A stretch of DNA of 64,000 nt from Seison nebaliae (GCA_023231475.1 JALJEE010001690.1:89045-153044), one strand, 5' to 3'; shown: positions 37,149-52,012, numbered from the stretch's first letter. The notes: generated from the letters alone by a model not told the origin. Made by a program: numbers and translations.

Positions 37149-39813
37149 GTGGAAATTTATAGTCATATCAAATAAATAATCATTTCATATTTATCGTTTT
37201 ATAAGTAATTGCCTATATGTAATTCCTTCGGAAAAGACGGAGAAGTAGGGAAATTAATGTAATGATTACGAGAATCAATGCATCTATCAGATCGATGTAT
37301 ACATCTGATATTTATTTAGAAATATTATAATTTCGATGATAATAAAAGGACGAATAGTAATAAATAAGAAAGAAAATGAATAAATATGTGTTCATTAATA
37401 TTTAGGATAAGCAAATCATATCGACTACTTCACATTCGTATCTCTATTATTCTTTTCGGTGACAGTTATCGGTCATTCTATTCCTATCATAAACCCATTA
37501 CACTCCCATCTCAATAGTCATGTTACGTGCAGAAAGAAAATATTCGATTGGTAACGGGGGTCGGCTTTTTGGCAGCATAGGAAGTAAAGAATGGTCATGT
37601 CTTTTGGAACGATTAACATGATGTCGTTTGAGTCACTTTTCGCTTTATTGTTTCGACGACGTCTTCTTCGCTACCACTCTTACCGTTCGACTATTTCAAT
37701 TATAATTTCTCAACACCCGGAAAAGTTGATTGTTGTGAAAAATCAATAAACTTCAATTATATTACGTTCGAACTTCGTCCAATTTCAATTTGGAATTATT
37801 CACTTCAAAGTAATTAGTTTTAGTTGAGAATTATTCCTTCCCCCCCGTACTACAACGCCTAGTCAACACGTAATTCTTTTTCCTCATTACATTCCTCCAA
37901 TTCCATAATATTTCCGATTACTTCTTCTCCAACATTGCATCATCTTGATTATTTCTAATTTCTGTTTGCACCGGTGTGATGTTAATATAATGGATAGAGA
38001 AATTTAATATTCTTTTCCCACATAACACACAGAATACTTAAAAAAGCATATAGAAATTTGCATGGGAATTATATAAGGAAAGTTCCATCGAACACAGAAC
38101 ATGTGAAAGAATATACCCTTTTTCTAATAAGTTTCTCTACGTACCGACAACCATGTCAACAAATTAATTTCATTGCGTCTCTATCGACTAATAGTGAGCG
38201 ATGAAGAATGCAATGGAATATGCAAAGACGTGAGAAGAATTTTATATTATTATTTTTCAATTATTTATACAATATGTTATGTGTTGAAGATTATCTATTT
38301 ACGTAACACAGTTCGGACTACATAATTCTTTTATAAGAACATTTGTAAAAACAATTTTGGCCATTTCTCCTCATCATCTATTGGAAGAGAATTTAATTAA
38401 TAATTCAAATCACATCTATTTATTCATTCATCATATACATTTCCCATTGTGTTCAAATAAATTTCGAAGAATTTTTTATATATATATAAAATAATAAATT
38501 ATTATTAATAATGTTCGCAAAGAATAACTGATCTCTCCAATTCATTCGTTTCCACTCAATTTGCACATTTATACGCAACCCATTATCATTGACGATTTAT
38601 TATTGATGTCAAGATATTTAGTATATTTGGATTCCCTTTCTAATCGTTCCGTATCGTTTCTATCCCTAATGTGATTGAGGGGAAGAAATTCCTCTTTTTC
38701 AAATATATCGCTCTCATTTATTATTTCGTTCGTATTCTACTGTATGCTAATACTGATGAAGTAGTAGTATAGGGTGGATGAGAAGTTGTAGTTTAATTGT
38801 TCGTCTCCCCCCTTTCTCTTCATTTTATTCTAATTTAATTTATTTTTCTTTTTTTCTGTTTAACTCATTATATCGTTCACATGTCAATTATTTATTCCAA
38901 TTTATTATTATTGGAGACAACTGAAAGTTTTCTGGTTTTCCTTCTCGTTTCATGATAACATCAGTGAGAATGATTAATTTCCCAATACCAACCAATAATC
39001 ATTAGATAAGACAACAAATATTTTCAAACGAAATTCTTCATCATTTCATCATTACATATAATATCTCGCCATTTATCCAGTTAATATCAGAATGCCAGAA
39101 ATCCAAATGTAAAGTCTTCAGAATGAGAATGAAGAAATTTTTTTAAATTTTCGGCGATAAACTTTGTCGAAATGTTCATTCCACATTCTATTTCAGACTT
39201 TTTTTCTTGAACCATTTCAAGCTGTAAAAAAATGAATTATTCTTTTATAAAATTAAAATTTTTAACATTTTTATAATTTCTTCTTTTCCCAACTTTCCCC
39301 CATTCGACGGACAACAGATGATAAAGTGAAAAATAAAAAATATTTTTTTGTTGATTGAAAGAAAAAAAAATTGAAGATTATTTTTTGTGTTGAGGAAGTC
39401 CATACACATAGTCATCCTTGCCCAAAATAAAAATCATTAACAATAAGAAAACAATATATATTGATCATCTTACTCATAACGAATAACATCATCGAATCAC
39501 CGTATCTACTTTTGATTATCTTAACATTCTACAACTAATCTGCGTCTCCCTCTGCCCTCTCAATCAATTTCAAATAAATCTAACGATTCGGATAGACGAT
39601 TCTTCATCTCATTCAGAATCGGCAAATAGATCACAAGTTAAAATTATTTTATGTTAGTAAAATTCTATAGACGATTTTCTTTCTTAAATTTTAATTTTTC
39701 TCATAATTTCTTTTGATAACTCGTAGCAGATAGAATAGATTTGAAGAAAAAAACATTTAAATAAATTTATAAAATAGAAAATTTTGTAGAGAACAAAATT
39801 TAGAAATGATACG

Positions 39814-42561
<2,748 letters not shown>

Positions 42562-43703
42562 TAAAATTTCTTTTGATTTTTTTTTTTCGAGTTTCATTTG
42601 TATCAATTCAATCGATTCCAATCCCCTTAATCGACAACATTTACTCAAAAGAAAACCAACAAATTTATTTAATAATTATCATTTTCATCTATAAGAAAAT
42701 TTTCCCAATATCATTGTCGTCATTATCATCTATCAATTCGTAAAAATAAATTCAAATTTATTTCCTTTCTTTTCAATAATTATATCATACCAATCACAAC
42801 AACAACAACAACAAGAATTATTTGTTTATACAAATTTATCAAGATATTTTCATTTTTCTTATTCTAATTATTGACATGGAAACCAACTAAAATCTGAGAG
42901 TTATCGATTCCAAACTGTCCAAATATTTTCAAATATAATCTGTGACGACTAATGATATTTTTCGAAGTTTTCTATTCTCCACATTCATTATTTATCAATT
43001 CATTCTTTCCTTTTCTCATTTTGTTAATCATCAATTGCTATTATCCGATAATTCAGTACAAACCTTGAAAAAAAAACAAAAGAAATAGAAATAAAACTTC
43101 TTTTTATCATATTTTTTCTTTCCTCATTAATCAAATAGGTGTGTGTAATACAATACTTTTATCTTTCCTACAATTTTTATCAAATTTAGTTTGTTAAATT
43201 TTAACTGTTAAACCTTCTGTATAAGTGTCTTTCGATAAAACTAAGAAAAGATTATTTTAGTACACAATCAGATTTTATGATTACATGACCATAAGCCATT
43301 GTTTAGGTAAATATTATAGTATATGCATTGTTTATGATATAGATTATTTATAGATATAATATCTATAAATTACACATAATCAGTTTCCTATTACTGTGCC
43401 ATTCCATACATTCATGAACCTAGTAAAGTGTAAAGCTACAACCGAAATAATTGATGAATAATCGTCAAATTTGAACGTTAGACGTTCTTTTTGTAAGAAT
43501 AAAATATAATTTTTGTTCTTACAATATCCTGCTTTCTCAATTTGAATATAGGAAATATAGTGGAAAAAAGTTTATTGTGAAAAATATTGTTTAAGATTGT
43601 ATTATTTGGGAGATTGTGATGACGAGGTTATCTTCTTTGCAGCTTGTCTAATTTTAAATAAAACTTAAAAAATTCAACATATCGGTTGTTTTTTACAATA
43701 TAA
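42562..43703. other. Calcineurin 3' region and intergenic
   Basis: AT-rich. It has an ACA/CAA microsatellite near 42798 and the 25-nt palindrome at 43346-43370. Nothing coding seen. Confidence 0.4.
43346..43370. repeat. 25-nt perfect odd palindrome
   Basis: ATTTATAGATAT, central A, ATATCTATAAAT. Located between the calcineurin stop and the basic orphan's stop (convergent 3' ends). Confidence 0.6.
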
Positions 43704-44983
43704 TTATCGTCGAATGGTACGTTGCTTTCGTCTATCTCTTCTTTGTGATTTTAACTGATTTTCCAATTCTTTTTCCATTACATTTTTTGGTACTCGGATG
43801 CTTGTTGGAACCATTCGATCCTCATGAGATCGTTTAACATGATTCGAATAACATTTCTGTAAAGGATCGAACATTGGTTCAACTTTCTTCCCATCACTTT
43901 GTCCTCCATTTCGGTCAAACATGGTTTCACTATATCTACTGTATTTGTTGGGTCCATTTGGAGGTCGTTGAGTATCAATACCACGTTGTTCATCTCGATA
44001 GGAATTCATAGTATGATCAGCAGCATTATCATAGAAATTTTTTTTCCCGTACTTAAAATTCTTCTAAGTTTTAATGAAAGATATTTTAAAGTGAAAAAAA
44101 TTATCAATTCCGTTAAATTTAAAAAATCTTCAACTTCTGATGAAGTTCCATAACTTCCGTCGTCTTTTCTCGGTCTCATTGTTGAGTTGAATTGTTTCTG
44201 TGGAAGGATAAAGAAATTTTCATAAAATTTTCAGTGAACAAAATTGGGCAGTACCTCGCTTTGAGTTAATCGATTATCCATATGATAAGGTGGACGCTCT
44301 CTCAATTTTTCATAATTTCTTGTCAAGGTCAAGTTAGTATCAGTTCCAGATTTAGCGTCATCATTCCAATTTTTCATTGGGAAATTTATCTGAAGAAACA
44401 GAAGATTTTCTCCAAATTAATCGATTACCAATTAAACTTGTAATTTCTGCGGTTTTTGATTTAAACGATGACGGACAGCTGTGTCTATTCTGGTGTTCAA
44501 TTTCTTTTGTGCATTTTCTTTGAAATGTAATTTCTCATCATATATCTATCAAAAACGGAAAAAAATTAAATTGAAAATGAGATATATTAAAATAAAACCA
44601 TTACACTCCCGCCACTTCTTTGGTAACTTAAATTATCATCGATATAGTCTTTAATTATTGATCGGACATTATATCGAACGGGATCATTAAAAGGTATTCT
44701 TTTATCCACCTTCGTCATCTGGAATGGAAAAGAGGATTTAAAGAAAATTCTGTATAACTTTTTTTGGTGGTATTATTTTAGGCTTAGGAGCAGGACGAGG
44801 TATAGGGAGTGGGGAAACCTTTCGTTCTTCTCGTTTAGAAGGTCCAAATGTTCGTTTCGAGTAATCATAATGATAATTTTCATTGTCTCGATCATTGGTT
44901 GAAGGTTTCAAGTATTTCTCCTGATTTTGTTGATTGCCATTAAAACGATCATAAGCAATTTGATTCTTCCTTAGTACTTGCAT
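43704..44983 (-). CDS. Basic, Asn/Arg/Pro-rich orphan, six exons, 330 aa
   Basis: Exons 44983-44759, 44718-44605, 44545-44438, 44389-44255, 44197-44135 and 44051-43704 are all multiples of three and join in phase 0. Introns are 40-83 nt; three of five begin GTT. The protein has no signal peptide or membrane span and is largely polar. It has PLPIPRPAPKPK, several tyrosines in charged context, and a very basic end (QLKSQRRDRRKQRTIRR). The region MFDPLQKCYSNHVKRSHEDR near the C-terminus looks the most folded. The composition suggests a disordered RNA- or cytoskeleton-associated protein. That is inference; I recognise no family. Confidence 0.55.
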
Positions 44984-45348
44984 TTCCTTTTTCTTATTTC
45001 TACTTTCCCTTCCGATTTCCAGTGAGAATATAAATTAATTTTTAATTATTCAATTCAGTGGGTCATTGCTAGAAAATGTATAGAGGAAGGTCAATAGCCT
45101 CTGGATATAAATGTTAATTTGATCTTATTTTCTTTTGAAAATCTATTCAAGTTAAAATAAGATTAACAATTCCCTAAAATATGTGTCGGTTAAATGGAAT
45201 TTCTGTTAATATTCAAATGACAAACAATTCGTACAACTTGTCGACAATGAATTGACTTCTTTTGTTTTACTTATAAATGTTTCATCGTTCTCCAATTAAA
45301 TAATTCAACGATAAACATTTTGTTTTGATTTCCGTTCGTCAAAGTCAA
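44984..45348. other. Divergent intergenic region (likely shared promoter)
   Basis: 365 bp between the starts of two divergently transcribed orphan genes. AT-rich with no clear motif. Confidence 0.4.
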
Positions 45349-46371
45349 ATGAAAGTTTTATTAATTTTCGCTTTTTATTTTCTTGAAATATTCGATGCGT
45401 CCTTAAATGCTATAGTTATACAATCTGATGCTTGTTATAAAGCTTTTAAAGAACATCAACTTAATCTCCAAGTAACTTTGCAGCAGTTTCTATTTTCGAA
45501 TTAACTTCTCATTCCATTCGTTTCCAGCTTCATTAATACGTACAGTTGGAATGAAACTGTAGATTTTCGATATCAACGTTATAGTAATATCATTTCTCTT
45601 GAAATATGTAAATTTGAAGGAATAGATATAGAACGAATTGTTTTCTTTATATTATAATTATACTTATTTATAATTTTAAGGAATTTGCATTTGCACCAGG
45701 AAGACGGGAAAATCGGCCACCACAAACCATCAATCATACACTTTTCTATTATTGTTTGAAAGAACCGTTGAAGTTAGAAGTGAAATATGTTCAGGTGAGT
45801 TGACGAGTGATAAGTGAAGAGGAGACTTAATTTTAGTTATCTGTTCAAAAAGTAGTACATGATCCACAATATTTCAGTGAGAAGATTCTCTTATCATTGA
45901 AAGATTGTAAAAGTGATTCGTGGAATAGTCTCAATAATTTAGGAATAAAAGAAAATACGAATATAAGACCGATTCAGATCATTCTCTATAATCTCTTCGG
46001 ACTTATAATCTATTTCTTGTTAGTACGTATCATTTGTATGGTCAACAAAAAGATTAGATTGAAATTACAAGGTTAATACTATGATAATCATCCAAATAAA
46101 TTAATATCTCCAATTCATAGAATTGCATTATCATGAAAAGAAAAATGTACCGTTTTTCAAAAAAGATCCATCACTACTCATGTTAGCTATGAAAGATATT
46201 CCAACGTTTGACGACTCAGTCGTTGAGAAAAAGGAAGGCGAAGATTATGATGATGATGATTCATTATTTGAAGATGACGAAGATAGTGATAAGGGTGAAT
46301 CAGAGAAAGCTAATACGGCGAAAGACGGACTAGCAAAAAATGAGAAAGTAGAAATGAAGCCAATTATATGA
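45349..46371 (+). CDS. Type I membrane orphan with signal peptide and acidic cytoplasmic tail, 282 aa
   Basis: Five exons (45349-45485, 45528-45639, 45681-45794, 45837-46071, 46121-46371) join in phase. Introns are 41-49 nt and three of four begin GTT. The signal peptide is MKVLLIFAFYFLEIFDASLN. A lumenal part of about 165 residues follows with N-glycosylation sites (NET, NHT) and a few Cys. One membrane span, about residues 178-199, is IILYNLFGLIIYFLLVRIIC. A tail of about 75 residues then carries FFKKDPSLLMLAMKDIPTF and a run of Asp/Glu. I do not recognise the family. The layout suggests an ER/Golgi or surface receptor-like protein; the acidic tail could be a sorting signal. Confidence 0.6.
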
Positions 46372-46575
46372 TTTAAATGTTATTGAAACTAAATGAATTG
46401 AGATTGATTATTTAACAAAAGACAAATGTCTGAAACTGATTTAAATTTATTATTTTATTGGAAACTTTTTATACTAAAATGACTATTTGGAAATCCATAA
46501 AAGTTAACAATTTAATTGAAATTGAAGAATGTTTCATTCATTTTCCCTTCTTCTAAAGAGGTTCCATATAAACTT

Positions 46576-48372
46576 TCAATTTTGCACTACAGCAACTCGA
46601 AAGTAATCAACCTTTCGATGTCTCGTACACATTCGACAATAAGCGAATGATCTAATTTCATTTGATTGAACAGAATAAATCATTTGGAGATGTAATACAC
46701 GTCTACAAACTACACAGATTGAATGAATTTCGTTAAACATTCTCTGCACCAACTTTTTCGGTAACATTCGTATGACTTCAGGATAATAAAATTTCGTGGC
46801 ATCTTTAGACATTCTCATTCGTTTCTTATCCAGTTCGAATGCACCTAATTGTGACAACTGTTTTTTCCCATGTCTGTTATAATATTGATAAGGTTGTTCA
46901 CTTGATAACCGTTGATTAATCGATTGTGAATTGCGATAATAGACACAATCGTAAAATTTTGCCGCACTCAATGCGAATAAAGATGGAAGTGTAAATATTT
47001 GAGGTCGACCTCCGGGATAATCGTTGAGATAATCTTTGTGATACACATGAAATGAATCGCAACCTACGATGCGTCCATTCTCATCGAAATGATTCTTGTA
47101 ACATTGTTTTTTATCGATTGTTAGATAAGATGAAATGTAGTTACAGAAATTGGCGAAATCATCAACTGCTGAAATACGGAGAATATAACTATTCATAAAT
47201 AAATTCATCATTAATTCATGTGCTGTCTCCCAATGTTGATCCACTCTTCGAATATTACAAGCAAATTTGTCAACTAAATATAAGGGAATGCAACAACGAG
47301 ATGATTTGCTCACAGTAATCTCGATAAGATTGAGAGCATAAATCAATGAATAAGGAAGAATTCTCATTTCTGGAATATTGAATGTGATCGTTGTAAGATT
47401 AGTTGAGAATTGGAAGAAATGCGAATGGATACTATGAACTACTTTCATTTGAGATTTCACTACAACTTCATCTTTCCAATAATTCTCATTAAAAATTATT
47501 GTCCTCAAATGATTAGTAACTTTATCAGTTCCACAAAGAAAAAGATTAGTATTATTAAATTGTCTATCTGTCGTTCGTAACGTTATCGTTTTGGTATGAT
47601 TGTTCAATTGTATTATTGGAGTGATGATTTCGGAGATATCAATATCCATTTCATGCAAATTGATAAATTGACTGAATTTCAACGTCTTTAAGATCTGCGT
47701 CTTATCTACATTCATTTTTTTAATAAACAATTCTTGGAAATGTTGATCATTTATCGTCGTCAACTCTTTGCTGAAGGATTTCGGTTGGAACGATGAAGAA
47801 TCTATTCTCAATTGTCGGAACTGAGTTATAATGTCATTCTTCTGAAAGAATTGTTCCATAGCAACGAAGGACCGTCTAACTTTTTTCATTAAATTTCGAA
47901 TTTTAATAGAACGATTTTGAGAGTTATTAAGAGGGAAATTTGGGAGAAGATAAAAGTCAAGAATTTCCGAACATTTCCATTCAAAGAACAACGATCCAGT
48001 TTTGGATGAGAATCTCAATCGACGAAAAACTTTATTCTTATCATATTTCTCGAATTTGCGATCAGAATTCTCACCGTTCATCGTTACAATTGTCAATAAT
48101 TCTTCCCAACTATCTGTCTTACATTCAGACACTTCACATTTGAAATAACAATTATTGAGCAATGTAAGCGAACAATTCTCTAACGATACAATATTTTCCT
48201 TATTTTCGTCCATCAATTGCAACTTAGTTCGTCCACGACAATCTCGATCGACATCTAACTGCGATTTCGTTCCACGAATTTTCTTCTCATTATCATAACA
48301 ATTGGAACAATAAATTTTGAATGATAATTTATATTTGGCTGATACATTTTTCGAAAAGGATCGATAACTCAT
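46576..48372 (-). CDS. LRR-like protein with C-terminal four-cysteine (zinc-ribbon-like) motif
   Basis: Single exon, 598 aa. Leu/Ile-spaced segments in the middle (NLTTITFNIPEMRILPYSLI, NLIEITVSK) look like degenerate leucine-rich repeats. The C-terminal third has QIFTLPSLFALSAAKFYD, MLPKKLVQRMF and then C-x2-C...C-x2-C (ICVVCRRV...AYCRMCTRH). The order TLPSLxxLAA, LPxxLxxxL, CxxC resembles the C-terminal cap of LRRC58-type proteins; that is a pattern match by eye only. An extra CSNC lies near the N-terminus (about residues 22-25). It may be a ubiquitin-ligase substrate adaptor or scaffold, which is not shown. No signal peptide or membrane span. Confidence 0.55.
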   Translation of the reverse strand: MSYRSFSKNVSAKYKLSFKIYCSNCYDNEKKIRGTKSQLDVDRDCRGRTKLQLMDENKENIVSLENCSLTLLNNCYFKCEVSECKTDSWEELLTIVTMNGENSDRKFEKYDKNKVFRRLRFSSKTGSLFFEWKCSEILDFYLLPNFPLNNSQNRSIKIRNLMKKVRRSFVAMEQFFQKNDIITQFRQLRIDSSSFQPKSFSKELTTINDQHFQELFIKKMNVDKTQILKTLKFSQFINLHEMDIDISEIITPIIQLNNHTKTITLRTTDRQFNNTNLFLCGTDKVTNHLRTIIFNENYWKDEVVVKSQMKVVHSIHSHFFQFSTNLTTITFNIPEMRILPYSLIYALNLIEITVSKSSRCCIPLYLVDKFACNIRRVDQHWETAHELMMNLFMNSYILRISAVDDFANFCNYISSYLTIDKKQCYKNHFDENGRIVGCDSFHVYHKDYLNDYPGGRPQIFTLPSLFALSAAKFYDCVYYRNSQSINQRLSSEQPYQYYNRHGKKQLSQLGAFELDKKRMRMSKDATKFYYPEVIRMLPKKLVQRMFNEIHSICVVCRRVLHLQMIYSVQSNEIRSFAYCRMCTRHRKVDYFRVAVVQN

Positions 48373-48590
48373 GATTGAACACGAATGAGGATGTTCAAAA
48401 TGGAATGATGGAGATTAAAAAGGAAAATATCTAATGAAGGGAATTGAGAAATTTTATAAATATTTGAGAAAATTGATGAAGATGATAGAATAAGGAAAAA
48501 TAATTAGGGAACTCTTTTTTTTCCGTTCCCAAATTCTTTACAAGACATTACAACCAAATTATATAACCAAATATTCAAAAAAAGAAATTC

Positions 48591-49007
48591 TTAATCTTTC
48601 CCCTCTCCTTTCGATCCAGCACTAGGAGTCGTTGTTGTTGTCGGTTTCTTCCATTTCTCTTGTTCGCTCTTGAAATCTTTACTCGTTATCGATAGATTGG
48701 ACAAATCATATTTACTTTGGTCAGGACAATTGAAATCGACTCCATATAATGAGAAATTCCACGTTTGCTCAAAGAACCGATACCATCCCAATTTGCCTTT
48801 GAATGACGCTTTATTTTTCGTCTTATCGAAAGCTCGATGAAGATTCTCGTCGATTAATGTGAAAAAAATTTCAAAGTCCTTCACTGGACATTGGTGTTCG
48901 ATTAAAGTCTCATTTAAAGATTTACCCAAAACTGTTTCTTTATATAGCGACGACTTGGAATCTGCAGGTTTCACTTCCAATTTTTTGGATTTCGATTTCC
49001 CACTCAT
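48591..49007 (-). CDS. GTF2A2: Transcription initiation factor IIA small subunit (TFIIA-gamma)
   Basis: Single exon, 138 aa. Residues about 22-100 match TFIIA-gamma: YKETVLGKSLNETLIEH (family: YRxTTLGxSLxESLDEL), a helix with FDKTKNK, then KASFKGKLGWYRFFEQTWNF and SLYGVDF (family: VNFRGxLxTYRFCDNVWTFVLNDVEF). The family folds as a helical bundle plus a beta-barrel half, pairs with TFIIA-alpha/beta and stabilises TBP on the TATA box. The start Met is followed by a Lys-rich tail not found in the human protein. The C-terminus also adds a Lys/Thr/Gly-rich extension, so it is longer than the usual 106-122 aa. Divergence is marked, but the motif order is complete. Confidence 0.85.
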   Translation of the reverse strand: MSGKSKSKKLEVKPADSKSSLYKETVLGKSLNETLIEHQCPVKDFEIFFTLIDENLHRAFDKTKNKASFKGKLGWYRFFEQTWNFSLYGVDFNCPDQSKYDLSNLSITSKDFKSEQEKWKKPTTTTTPSAGSKGEGKD

Positions 49008-50586
49008 TTTGTTCGATGTCTGCCTTTTTTAAATACTTTCTTCCAAATTCTTAATTATAAAAAACCACAAATTTCTCTCATTTACACAATTTCTTCGAAT
49101 TTTCACATTTGGCTCCATAACCTTAAAATTCAAATTATTCTTTCCCTTTCCAATTTTCTACCGGGAATGAATGGAGGCAGAATAAGCACTCCGATCGCCT
49201 ATTCATAGTTTTCCTCATTATTTTCCGAAAAAATCATTTAAATGTTTTTTAAAAATCTTTAAGGCAAATTCAAATTAATTAAGCAATTTCACAGGTCACT
49301 AATTGTTAAAACTGTAAAATTATCAAAAAATTGAATTCAAAATCTGATGATAAGACCAATAAATTCTAATGGTTTTATTTAGTTAAAAAATATTTAGGAA
49401 ATTAGACCATTTTTTACGACCATCAGATAATAATTTGAAGTAGCAACATATAAAGAATGAATTGTTATTATTAACCTATTTCATTATAATTATTAATAAT
49501 TTCATTACGGTTAATCATAAAACAACGTTAGGATACATTGATGTTAAAATGGAAACCTTTCATGTAACACTTAATAGCGAACTTAATAATTTGAAGTGTT
49601 TCTTCAAAATTTCACGTGAAATTTAGATCTCGTGAAAGACAATAGAACTTATCTCATTTTATAACATTAAATTTCTATCTCGTTTTTCTTGTTTTATAAT
49701 TAATAATGTTCTATCTATCTAATCGTAGAGAATAAAATAAATTGATAAAGTTAAATAAAAATATATCTCTTTTCTTTGTCATAAAACTATACAATTAATA
49801 AATTCTTTTTAATTCGTCATCTATTAGAAACGATAAATAATAATCATTGGACCATAACTTCTCGTTTATCATTTGTATCTTGCGCATATAATTTCTTTTT
49901 CTGCCAACGATCCAACTATAATAGAGTGAAATATATGTATTCCATATTAATTTCACTTTCAATGTATTGACCATATTGTCATGACAATTGTGCGTACATG
50001 ATAACGAAAAGTCTTAGGAACAAAATCTACATAACAAAAATACCTGCAATTATCTTCAATACTTATGTAAAAGGATAATATGTCTTGTATCGACATGGCA
50101 AAATGTGTCATGAATGTTTCTCTGTTAATGAAATTGACGAAAACTTCATGATGAGAAATACTGACGAGTGATTGTTACGACGAAGGACGAAAAGTTTCTT
50201 AAATTGTGTAAAGTATCTTTACGGCAATGTTGTTTCTATAGAAATATTGAAGCGCATGACAATTGAAAAGAGGAATGATGACATCCAATATTTTATGGAG
50301 GTAGTCATTTCAAGAAATATTTCCGAATATTAATAGTACGTAAACATTTGCTTTAACTTCACATCTGTTTAACGACATTATGTTTCGAATTTCTCCTTCA
50401 GATTCTTAATTAGAATAATAATTTCTTATCCTATTTTGTTCTATTTAGAATTGTTCAATGAATGAATCTAAAAAACAATCACCTCGATTAAATTTTTTTT
50501 AATTCCAATTAATTCAAACAAAACGACACAAACTAATAAACAAAATTAATTCATAACCATAATTACCTATAAAAATTGTGAAGAGT
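49008..50586. other. 1.6-kb intergenic
   Basis: Divergent promoters of TFIIA-gamma (-) and the LicD-like gene (+). AT-rich, no coding segment seen. Confidence 0.4.
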
Positions 50587-51417
50587 ATGACAAGAAGATC
50601 GACAAAAAAATGTTTGGTTATATGTTGCTCAAGCATTATCAGCTTATTGATATTTGTCCATTTTTATCTTTTACCGTCCGTAATGGGTTATTATAATGAC
50701 GAATGTTTATTATCCGTTAACAAGAAATTTATGATGAAAATAATTATGCATTCCTCTATAGCCACTTTGTTATCATTGGATCAAACAGCGTGGATCGCAT
50801 CCGGTATCCTGTTAGGATACACAAGAGAGAATGATATTATACCTTGGGATGGTGATGTGGATATGGATCGTCTAATTGAACCGAACGATAAAATTGAAAA
50901 GAAATTCCATGAAAATTATATTAAACAAATGGAAAGTATACAGTTGATTGAATGTAAAGGAGATGTCGATCTGATGATTTGCTCGGAAAAGGTGAGAATC
51001 GGTTTCGTTATTTGGTCATGGAAAGGTGAAAGGAGAAATGCGAAAGAAATATTGAAACATAACGAATATTTGGTGGATTTGGACGATGGGAACATGTTCC
51101 AAAAATATATAACAAAAAATTTTAAAATAAGAAAATATTTAACATCGGATATTCTGCCTATTGAATGGAAGAAAAACAATGAAACTTTCTCCTTAGCTTT
51201 TGTTAAGAAGATGTACTCAAGATATTTCAAATTTATAAGGAACCTAAATAAATCGATGAATGAGTTGAATGAGAAACAACTTTTAACTTTACGTCAATAT
51301 ATTGGAACATTGCCATTGCCTTTTATCAACAAACCGACCAACTATTTGGATAAACACTACCCGAGCGGTTGGAGAAAACCGAAACCATTCAAATGGAAAT
51401 GTTATATTCCGACATGA
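50587..51417 (+). CDS. LicD/fukutin-related type II membrane protein
   Basis: Single exon, 276 aa from the ATG at 50587. The basic start MTRRSTKKC is followed by one hydrophobic span (about residues 10-31), giving type II Golgi topology. The catalytic-like stretch is IASGILLGYTRENDIIPWDGDVDMD, matching the LicD pattern G-x-LLG-x-R...IPWDxDxD, where the acidic residues bind metal. The C-terminus has LDKHYPSGWRKPKPF, like the YGxxW...P end of fukutin-related proteins. LicD-family enzymes transfer phosphorylated sugar alcohols or phosphocholine to glycans. The substrate here is unknown. It is shorter than FKRP (about 495 aa), nearer to small invertebrate LicD proteins. Confidence 0.8.
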   Translation: MTRRSTKKCLVICCSSIISLLIFVHFYLLPSVMGYYNDECLLSVNKKFMMKIIMHSSIATLLSLDQTAWIASGILLGYTRENDIIPWDGDVDMDRLIEPNDKIEKKFHENYIKQMESIQLIECKGDVDLMICSEKVRIGFVIWSWKGERRNAKEILKHNEYLVDLDDGNMFQKYITKNFKIRKYLTSDILPIEWKKNNETFSLAFVKKMYSRYFKFIRNLNKSMNELNEKQLLTLRQYIGTLPLPFINKPTNYLDKHYPSGWRKPKPFKWKCYIPT

Positions 51418-51742
51418 ATCAAAATATATTTATATCACAATACTTTGACACATCAACAAAACGGAAAATTATTATTTTGTTTACCTTTTGGCGAATATCG
51501 CAAAATATGTATGTTTTTCCTCTGTACATATTTCGATTTCATGAAGTTTAAGTGTAAATAAAATTCCTAAAATTATTTTGTTCCATTCCTAATGAAATAG
51601 AAATGAATCTAGGAAAAAGGGGCGCCTAAGTTGATTTTTTCGGATAAACGCGAAAAAGGACGTCTATTTCGTATGTGCTGTATAATTCATAACTGTGTAA
51701 TTGTCTGTTATAAAACAGATACATATACATATATACAAACAT

Positions 51743-51764
51743 TGGATGTTCCGCGGAACATCCA
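51743..51764. repeat. 22-bp perfect palindrome with GC core
   Basis: TGGATGTTCCG and its exact reverse complement meet at CCGCGG. It is unusually GC-rich for this sequence. Confidence 0.75.
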
Positions 51765-51948
51765 TTAGAAACAGTTGAACCAGATGCACTATCCATTATA
51801 AACCACATAAAATTTTTTTGCTATCATTGAACTCTCATTCTTGATCCATCATTCTTGTCCGTGGACGAGCAGAACCTTATCATTGATTCTTTGGTAGCTG
51901 TTTTTTTCTCACATTATATAAAATTTTTGAAAATTAGCAGTATCGGTT

Positions 51949-52010
51949 ATTTCCTCACCCACTTTTTTCATTATGGACTTTTCCTCACCCGATTTTTTCA
52001 TCACCTAATT
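51949..52010. repeat. Two tandem copies of a unit of about 31 nt
   Basis: TTTCCTCACCCACTTTTTTC is followed by TTTCCTCACCCGATTTTTTC after a short spacer. Confidence 0.6.
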
Positions 52011-52012
52011 GT

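Larger units (their letters stand above)
28792..39813. other. 11-kb stretch without recognisable genes
   Basis: I read both strands and found no motif-bearing exon. Features within it are a perfect hairpin at 34793-34819, a (TA)n microsatellite near 37123-37147, AT palindromes near 38470, and a C-rich spot (CCCCCC) near 37850 and 38810. One plus-strand ORF (36828-37091) reads as a hydrophobic segment then SSLRHANTIHVQATTPQPK, which could be a secreted peptide start but has no support. The interval probably holds calcineurin regulatory DNA and perhaps non-coding transcripts. Confidence 0.35.
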
